Shown: positions 55,747-64,000 of the stretch, in pieces
Layout of the letters: each line of letters opens with the position of its first letter
How positions within the stretch are numbered: position 1 is the first letter of the stretch
The notes under the pieces: model-generated
Told to the model about the DNA's origin: nothing
Databases searched by the model: none
Seen by the model: only the letters and a program-made list of their open reading frames with translations
Made by a program: the position numbers and the translations under genes
DNA from: Prostheceraeus crozeri
Lineage: Eukaryota > Platyhelminthes > Polycladida > Euryleptidae
Reading direction: 5' to 3'
Assembly: GCA_907163375.1 (NCBI GenBank)
Contig: CAJQUW010003148.1
Span: forward strand, 124,001 to 188,000
Length of the DNA: 64,000 nt

Positions 55747-56743
55747 CACTGTAAATCGCTCAATACCGATCACATACGAAGGATGCATACCAAGATATTT
55801 TTTTGGTATATTTCTGTATGATCTTGGTATATATTTGTATGCTTTTCGCATGTTATTTCAAGTGTGGTATGCTTTACATACTAAAGCCATACCAGCACAA
55901 TGTTAAAAGAAAGCATCAATCATGTCCAAAGTATGTTGATTTAAGGCCTTTTGTAAATAAAGATCACACTAATGCTACTACTGCTTTGTAAGAAGTGAGA
56001 TAATGACATTTTATAGTCAAACTAACAATACTGAATTCGATTTTAATACATGTAAGTCCGAGGCATTTCATAAATAATCAATAAGTATTTGACCATCAAC
56101 AATTATGCATTATGTAATTTTGGAACTAAGCATATTATCAATCCAAAATAAAGACACATTATAATTCATGAACGCAAAAATAGTTATGTTTGAGATATAT
56201 AAGTCAACATGGTTGCTGAAAAGTCATCGTTTAATTGAAATGATGTTTATCAATTTAGTTCAAGGAAATGAGCTAATTATGAGTCTTGTGAATGCTATAA
56301 GAACAGTTGCAAAGATGACATGCGGCTTTAATTCCACAACAAATCTAATCTAGTTAAATACCACACTTTCACAAAGAAATATTCACGGCTAGTATTACTG
56401 GAAAAAAGTTATTTGACAGTAGAATGTAGTATAACATATTTTTTGCCATATGACATAAAGCTATTCATACGAAAGACATACGAAACACATACCAATTTGC
56501 ATCGGGTCTCGTATATAAAACATACCAAGAATTCGTCTTTCAACGTAAAACAGCCAATCACAGTTAGCATAGTTCGTATCGTTTACATACCAATCACATA
56601 CGAAAGTAAATGGCCATTCGTATGAAAAACATACCAGATTTCTTTATATATATACCAAAATCTCGTATCAAATGTTGGTTTCAAATTGTATGTAGACTTG
56701 GTATGTGTTTGTATGTAATTTTCGTATCCAGCGATTTACAGTG
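55747..56743 (+). mobile_element. Non-autonomous TA-flanked element, copy B, 997 bp
   Basis: It begins CACTGTAAATCGCTCAATACC and ends with the inverse of CACTGTAAATCGCTGGATACG, bordered by TA on both sides (55745-55746, 56744-56745). Length equals copy A exactly. The left and right halves are rich in inverted TATG/CATA-containing units that could fold into long hairpins. Confidence 0.88.
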
Positions 56744-56745
56744 TA

Positions 56746-59700
56746 CGGTACTTTTCGTTCATTATGTTCACTATAGGATCTTGAATATAGCCTTCACTAG
56801 AAATTATAGGTCTATTCGTTCATTATTTAAAATGTAGGCTACATTAGAGATAAGTACTTCTCTGTCATTATTTAGGAAACAATTGGGCTTACTTTTCCTT
56901 CATCATTGTTTATCGCACTTGAATTCTTCGGAAGCTTGTGAAATCCCAAAAGGTGCATTTTGAATTACCTGATTTCATCATGCTCCCTACCAAGAAGTTT
57001 TTAATCCTCAGTGCAGCCGATGGTATTTATATCTACAATCATGGAGGCATACCATCTTACTCCTGTGCCGAAGACATCGCCAACATCTCTTTATAAATTC
57101 CGTTCCATCAGCTTGTTGCCGCTCCCTGCTTAGATCAGAAAAAGCCCTTGATAAAATATCAAGTATTTTCAAGCTCTATTTGGTGCGAGGTAATACAGTT
57201 TTGATGGGCCATTCAGTTACTGCCGCTGTTGATATTATAGAAAAGGCACAATGCGTTCATGAATTTTGAGTCTGATGCATCGAGCAGACTCTAGTAATAA
57301 GAAAGATGATGCAAATACTAATCCCCTAAGTGATGTGCTTAATGGGTAGCAGGCTACCCTATGAGCCGTCAATGAGGACTAAGAGAGTGGAATTGCCTTT
57401 CGTATCCTATTACTGCAAGAATTGGTATTCATCAGGGGTCGGCACTGGGACGTGAATTATTCTTTTTATGTCTATCGGAGAGGACATACTTGAATTCTGC
57501 ACACCCTTCTGTGCCATGAGCTTTGAAACATTGTTGGATTATTGTGCAATGACTTATGCTGACATTAGGCATGACCTACAGTTTGAGTCATCTTAACAAG
57601 TACTTTGGAAAGTGTAGCAATGTACTTTTTAAAACCCGACCCACATAATAAATTCGTCTCTGACGACGAAATCTCGTCTCTGGCTCCGGTTATGTCAATT
57701 AGATTATTTATTTTGATCTGAAAACACAAAGTATACAAATCTATTTACATAATTATGTTGAACATAAATGCTTGCAATTCGGATAAATTATGCTGGTAAG
57801 TTACATTCAAATCATATATTTTTCTCCGCAGATGCTGTCTGTCGATGCCATATATTTATGACCACAGAATGAACGCAGAGTATTACAGATTATACTTCAT
57901 AGAGCACGGAATAGGCGAACTGCATTGATGCTTTACCGAAGCCTACACAGACAGAATGAGTCGGATGCGGTTCTTTCTCCCAATTTTCACATAGTGCAAT
58001 GCGACACAGCGCTAACATTCGTTGACAAGATATCAATTCGACCCCGATGAACATTCGATATCTCAAATACCTAGAAAGTGTTCATAGAGCAGGCAGCTAA
58101 TCTGAAAGACGAGCAGAATTCTTCGTCTGTGGTTACTATGCGGTCTATTTGTCCTCTTTCTATGTATGAATTATGTCTATCCTCAAATCAACTGATGACA
58201 TGACTTGATTTCGTCAAAGTTACATTTATTCTTCTCTTATTTCTTTCCTAAAAATTCGTTCCTCGTTTAGAAACCAGACTGTGATGGAAAATTATTGACG
58301 TGGCGGTATCGGGCTATAATACTTAATTCTGAGTGACATGAACTTAAATCCCTAGAACCCTTTGATATCAGACAAAGGACCTTGTGCTAAAATTTCCTTA
58401 TGAATTTCGTTGATCGAATAATTTGTAAATTATCAAAAGTGGATTCATTATTTCCAGACTTAAACTGCACTAATTTTCTATCGTAAAACTATGCACTATG
58501 CAAAGTGGAAGTGCCAAAGTTAGATTAAATTGATGCAACTTGAACGCGTTGTCAAAACAGAACTACTTCTTGAAAGCTACTATGATAGTTGTAAAAGCAT
58601 GACAGAGTGGTTAGAATAGAAAATATTTACGGTTTCAACTTTTACCAAAGTCTATTCTAGTTTTCAGAGAACATGTACGGTGCTCCTTGCCCTCCTCAGC
58701 TGATGCATCGTTGGACGGTAGACAATTGAATCAGTTGAAATGTCACAGAACCTATTCATGAGAGAGAAAGAGGTGTAACAGTGCATTCCGATTCATTTTT
58801 CATCGTGCGTCACGTGGCGGTTCTAAAATTAGACGTTCAGTGTACTTATCGGACATGTACCTGCACTTTGCTATTCAATGCAGTGATCACGTGCTACTGC
58901 ATGCACTGCAGCAACTGATTCGCTCGACTGTCAGATGAAAAAACGAATTTCCCGTGTCACGCGAGGCATAATTCACGCATTTATCTCACAATTTCTGGTG
59001 ATTACATGATACTCGTATTTACTCAAATAAGAAATGCTTTAATGGAATTCATGGAAAATTCATGGAAATCATGACTTCTTGAAAAATCAAGGTATTCTAC
59101 CATTGCGAGGGAGCAGTACAGAGATCTTGCAAGTTAGACCGGTGGACATGTGTACTTTGCGCGCTGCAGTTGAGAATATTGCCATGCGAGCTGGCTGGAA
59201 TTATCCGGATTCATACATCAGTAAAACCAGATTTTTCAATAATTGATAATAATATAATATATAATATAATATTTTCATAATGATGAGCCTCTGCCTACAT
59301 ACCCTGCAATCACCGTTTCTCTATCGTTATTGTCGTTATTGTATTGTGGCGCAGAGATATACGAGTAGTAGCTTAGTTCTATTTTGACTGCATGTTGAGT
59401 TTTGACGAATGCGATTGACCGTTCATAGAAGCCATGTCATGTCAGTCGTCAAGTTCTTCAAGAGATCTTCCCTTTCGCAGATGAAATGTAGGCCTACTGC
59501 CAAGAAAATTTTCATTCTTGCTAAGATAGATTAGATGCATATTTCCGAGGATTGAACGAGAGCAGATTTTGATATGAAATATTGTATCACGCATATGGCT
59601 AATAATGAACTTGGAAAAATAAGCCATACTGCTAAAATTGATGATTTATACAAATTTTTACCGATATAACAGCCTAATCACAATACAATAATCTGACATA

Positions 59701-60270
59701 CCGCTTGGATGTATTGATTGATGTAAATGCACAGACTAAACCTCCTGATTAAGAATTGAGAATGAGATACACAAAGACATGAATGCTTCACTATTCTAAC
59801 CACTAGCTTTTAAGATATGAACAGAATCCTTGCCTTGCCTTGTTTGAAGTAAAGGAGATGTTCATGATTTCATCACTGTTAAATACTCTCACATTACTGC
59901 AGCTGATACAGTAATGTCAAACAATATGTAGCATATGTCTCTAAAGTGCGCCTCATGCACAACAGCAATCCACTTTTCTATAGTCAATCATACCTATAGT
60001 GGTCTAGAAATTCTCCGGGAAGTAAGGAAAATTCATTAACCGGATCGGACATGAACCCGAGTTCAGTTTTCCCGAAAAATTCCCGAATAAGCTTTGAAGA
60101 AATATTCACCGCGCACGTGTGCTTGGACGTATTTAATCAACATGATGACTAATATCTGAAATGCGGAAAGCTATTGACAATGAGGGGAACTCTTGAGTAG
60201 CCAGGATTCTTTTTCGAGGGGGGACGACATCAGAATATAAGAAGCTTAGCAAATCTATGTTAATCTTGTA
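56746..60270. other. Gene-free AT-rich stretch
   Basis: No gene or complete transposon was recognised in 3.5 kb. A short AT-only repeat (TAATATAATATA type) occurs near 59245-59275. Confidence 0.45.
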
Positions 60271-60594
60271 CAGGCTGATTTCAAAAAAGACAATACACTC
60301 AGAAAATATTTGTCTAGAAGCTATAAGGACAAAAGCAAACGTGCAACTCAGTAAAATTCCCGGGTTGCGCATGTACTTTTTCAACCTATAAAGAAAACAG
60401 CGATGAACAGCTTGAAAGGGAGGAAGGAGTAAGGTCATTCATGGAACGTAGTTCCACAAATGTTTATTCAATGCACTGTCGCAGAGAAGTGCGGTCGAAA
60501 AGCGGTGCTTTTGAGAAAATATAACGTTTCGCTTGGTGATTCTAAGAGAGCAAAACATGATAGAATTAGATAAATGAATAGGCTTTCTACAAAT

Positions 60595-61950
60595 TAAAGC
60601 AACGGTTGCTGTTGGATTTGCAATTATTAAGTTCGTGAAATTTCGGCTGGCATTCATAGAATATTGCTTTAACCGAACTGCTGGCAAATGGCCTAAGTTA
60701 GTGCACCTGCAATCATTAATATATGCAGTGTTAGATTTGAGCTTCACAGCAGTAGGAGGGAAGTTCTCGACCGTACGTTTTTGGGTCAACGTCGTAACCA
60801 AAGTCGGAAAAAGTGGTGATGAAAAGGAAAGGGACATTGATTCTTATAGCACCACTCTCATCCTAGCACCTAGGATGCCCGCGAATAATTTGAAAATAGT
60901 TGAAGCATAAATGGAATAAGACGGAGATAGGCCTATTTGATGCTTGAAAGGGACTTTCCAATGCATGCATTTGTTGCTATCCGTATTTAGTCAAATAATA
61001 CTTCAGGTGAGGTCCGTAGATAGCCTTGTGAATCAGAATTTTATAGTAGGTCTACACATGTGAAGATCCCAATAAACACTCCAACAGAATCATTTAGTAT
61101 TTTATTGCAACTAGACCTATGATGAGTTCATAAAGATCGGACTTCTATCAATATTCACAGTGTGAAAGGTAAACGATGTTCCCGAACCTGATTTTCTGGA
61201 TTGTGAAGAATTCTATTGCATTGATATGAATCAAATACCATGTGTGCGTTGTCGACAAGACCCTGAAAGCAACAAGATAGCATTCTGGATTCCACTCTTT
61301 TTGTGATGGCTTCGCTACCTTTAATTATTCCTTTAAGCATTTTCTGCTTCTCGAATTCATTTGTCATCTTTCTGAGCAAAGAAAGTCAATTATTGATGAT
61401 AAGACAATTAAGTTTATGAAGAATCATGAGGAAATCAGGCCTACACTTGTCAATGTTGCTCATATTCACAAAAATAATAAATTGATGCTCAATCAATCTG
61501 GTTGAGGCAATATAAGGCCGATCTACCGGAAATATTCTTCCCCCTCAGGGAAGGAAGGCACATCTTCAGTGCCGGGGATGAGACGAGTCAGTGAAGGGGA
61601 ACTTCCTCACTTTCCCTCCCCTCAAATCCAACAATGAATATATGCTGCTTTTTTGCAAACACAATGTAAATAGGATAATTGAATATTGAATTGCATCCTC
61701 AGTTGAAAAATGGGAGCAGACCTGAATAGTTGCCATTTCATCAAATATCAGGAATCATCAGCAGTCCTAGTTCATATCCCTCAAAATATTCACAAATCCC
61801 CTTTTAAAGTTGCAGCCATGCCAGGGTAAATTTTAGGTTTGCAATTAGCAAATTAGTGAAATTTCGACGGGCATTCATTAAATATCACTTTAAACGCACT
61901 ACTGGCAAATCGCCTAAGTTAGTGCGTTACAATAATTCACAACGGTTACT
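60595..61950. repeat. Diverged direct repeat pair, about 110 bp each
   Basis: TTTGCAATTA, GTGAAATTTCG, GGCATTCAT and ACTGGCAAATCGCCTAAG-like strings at 60595-60710 recur in the same order at 61838-61945. In the second copy they lie just before the transposase start. The pair suggests that two element copies recombined or that the 5' leader was duplicated. Confidence 0.65.
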
Positions 61951-62004
61951 GTTAGTGAAATGTGATGAAAGCCAGCCCTAGCAATTTCAATCATCTTGTT
62001 GACA

Positions 62005-62455
62005 ATGCCGCGACTGACAATTGCGACGAGCAATTGATTTTTTCAAGTTTCACGGAAGTATCGAAATGCTGTTGAGTTTAAATGAAGAGTATCCTGAATT
62101 GAATGCTTCCCACACTACTGTAAATTATAAAATTGATAAGTTGAAAAATCTCTGTTTTCCATGGCCAGAACAGCATTTTTTATTCTCACGGTGGCACACA
62201 TTCAGGGGGAAATATATCAGGGTGCACATCGGAGAACATTATCACTGTTCTTAGGGCAATCACAGGCATCGGCTAATCACTTCACGAGGTATCCCGACAA
62301 CTTGGCGAGTCACTTCTGTGGGCCATTGGATTGTTCGCCAGCTCAGTACTGAAACCATACGCTACACCTAGCCGAACGTCAACGAAATCATCGTGTCAGA
62401 GCCGAACCTCCTATGGTAGAGATGTTCCGCAGCGGTGCTATCAACCTTGAATTTT
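62005..62455 (+). pseudogene. Tc1/mariner transposase N-terminal remnant
   Basis: The start reads MPRLTIAT, then after a frame change IDFFKFHGSIEMLLSLNEEY and ELNASHTTVNYKIDKLKN, the first helix-turn-helix of a Tc1-type enzyme. Further on ENIITVLRAITG and SLHEVSRQLGES match the second helix-turn-helix. Stops and several frame changes follow, and no catalytic residues remain before the right inverted arm. Confidence 0.5.
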
Positions 62456-62689
62456 TTTCAATAGTGATTAAGCAATGCTCTGCGACAGTGCATTCAAGAA
62501 GCATTTGTGGAACTGCGTTCCAGGAATGATCTTAACCCTACTTTTCAAGCTGTTCATTACTGTTTCCTTTATAGGCTGAAAAAGTACATGCATAACGTGG
62601 ACTGTTTTACTGAGTTGTACATTTTTTTGTCATGATAGCTTCTTGACAATTTTTCAGAGTGTATTGTCTTTCTTGAAATCCCCCTGTAT

Positions 62690-64000
62690 TATTTCACTAT
62701 CTTGTGTTAATGGTTTTTATGCACATCATGCATCTTAATGCATGTAAATATACATGTATGCATACAATATACCATTATTGAGTTGATTATTGACAAAATT
62801 GGCATTTAAATGTTATATAAAAATCATAAAGAGATTGTATATAGTGTCATTTGGAAGCTGTAATATAGCACTTTCCTTTGCGAAACCTTACATTTTTGTA
62901 TTCTATATTTATGCAGAATCCATTTTCCATTCATTTGTTCTCTTTGAAGCGTGATTGACAGGTGCGTAGGCAGACAATTGCACAGGCAAGCCATGTTGCT
63001 CAGGTCCGAACGATTGGTAAAGTGATTGGTATAGATCACTTAATAAAACGCGTTAGGCTAATAGCCTAACCGGAGAAGGTAGCCGTGTAATGTGACGCAA
63101 TTTGACGGGAGAGGGTTTAGGAATGGCAATAAATAAGTTTCCACTCTTGCTCTGGTTGTGATTGGCAGCCGTAAAATGTAGTCCAAAGGCGTAGAAATTA
63201 CATCAGACAGAAATGTAAAAATGTTGGTAGATATCATTATATAAAGTTGCCATGAGTCTCAATAAATATTGAAAAACCCAAAAAACGGCAAAGGCCGAAA
63301 TAGAGTTGTAGATATGTTTCAATGCCAGATGACTTCTTTAATGGATAATTGGAATGCAGCCGTCAAATTTGCGATTCTGAGATCAAAATATCCCAATTAT
63401 CGTCAGGTGTAATTCGTTTCTTGCATTCTTAGAAATCATTGGACATATTTTGGGATTTTGTTGAGGAGTTTCTGTAGGTGATCGGATATATAGTCAACAA
63501 TATATATATCACCAACAACTGCAATCAGTGAAGATAACGAATCTGATTCAGAGTTAGAATTAGATGTAGCCAATTTCCATCATTTATTCGTAGTACTAAT
63601 TAACTAATCCGCCCATAATTTTATAGCTTTACTCATCTCTAACTTCGTCTTTTATTTCAGATGATTAAATTTCAACCAATTTTTGTTGCGATAGATCTCC
63701 CAACGGTCCATTATCAATGTCTTGGTCAATGGAATAATCCATTCTCTGTCGTCCTTGTCATCCATTCCTTGTCGAAGTAGATACAAAACTTCCAGGAATA
63801 TGTTGCAAAATGAGTGAATTCTAATATTCGAAAAAATTTGTGCAAAACTGAATCTACGTCAAAGTCATTTAAAATAAATTTTCCAATCTACCGAGCTCAC
63901 ATGAGAATGCAAAATTTCGAGAAACGATTGGCGAGTGTCGCAAAGAACGTGCCGACTAGTAATTATCCGATAATAAAAGTTTGTTTGGTTCGAAAAAAAA
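62690..64000. other. Gene-free AT-rich stretch to the window end
   Basis: No coding or repeat feature was recognised. The window ends in a short A run. Confidence 0.45.

Larger units (their letters stand above)
60271..62687 (+). mobile_element. Decayed Tc1/mariner-type element with about 240-bp inverted ends
   Basis: CAGGCTGATTTCAAAAAAG at 60271 and the inverse CAGGGGGATTTCAAGAAAG ending at 62687 start inverted arms that stay about 80 percent alike for about 240 bases. Shared strings include GACAATACACTC, CAACTCAGTAAAA and AATGCACTGTCGCAGAG. TA lies outside both ends (60269-60270, 62688-62689). The remains of a transposase N terminus lie against the right arm, so most of the enzyme has been lost. 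Confidence 0.65.

Noticed and set aside
60439-60837. 132-aa minus-strand frame as a gene
   Set aside because: It overlaps the inverted arm and the duplicated leader of the decayed mariner, and the inverted copy at 62.45-62.69 kb does not keep the frame open.
1-64000. CRISPR arrays, bacterial operons or ribosomal RNA genes
   Set aside because: No regularly spaced short repeats with unique spacers, no Shine-Dalgarno-led gene runs and no rRNA-like blocks were seen; the content is eukaryotic.

Overview
The window looks like AT-rich nuclear DNA of an animal, most likely an aquatic invertebrate. It holds no bacterial-style operon. It is packed with metazoan transposons (Tc1/mariner, pogo/Tigger, hAT, non-LTR LINEs, a tRNA-derived SINE of a type common in marine invertebrates, and a Polinton-type element), and its genes have GT-AG introns. 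The species cannot be fixed from sequence alone. No complete host gene was recognised; one 20-codon candidate first exon (minus strand, 14999-15058) is the best host-gene hint.

Layout. 1-5930: right part of a Polinton/Maverick-type fossil, with a 5'-cut virion-type frame, a protein-primed family B DNA polymerase and a small divergent ORF. 5930-8640: an unusual cassette of internally duplicated, unassigned ORFs, including a Cys-rich coiled-coil protein. 9473-11110: a higher-order tandem array in which 284-bp and 295-bp monomers alternate, opened by an inverted monomer. 11.1-19.3 kb: mostly gene-free, with a 386-bp MITE, a SINE and a tRNA-like sequence. 19336-22311: a DNA transposon with about 450-bp terminal inverted repeats and a two-frame gene of unknown type. 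24034-25064: a non-autonomous hAT.

26.8-49.2 kb is a nest of transposons. Two inverted copies of one dispersed repeat (called R here; 26.84-30.01 and 44.60-49.19 kb) bracket it. Copy 1 is split by a Tigger element. Copy 2 is split by a mariner that is itself split by a hAT. Between the copies lie a Tc1 element, a mariner, a 4,958-bp hAT with a perfect 8-bp target duplication, and a LINE interrupted by a second, 5'-truncated LINE. 49-64 kb holds two near-identical 997-bp TA-flanked elements in inverted orientation, a decayed mariner with long inverted ends, and otherwise unannotatable AT-rich DNA.

The genes do not form a shared pathway; the window records successive insertions. Several insertion sites can be read against an uninterrupted copy elsewhere in the window, which gives relative ages: R is older than Tigger and than the 45-kb mariner, and that mariner is older than the GGAGCC-rich hAT. 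LINE-A is older than LINE-B and probably older than the 32-kb mariner, which is older than the 34-39-kb hAT.
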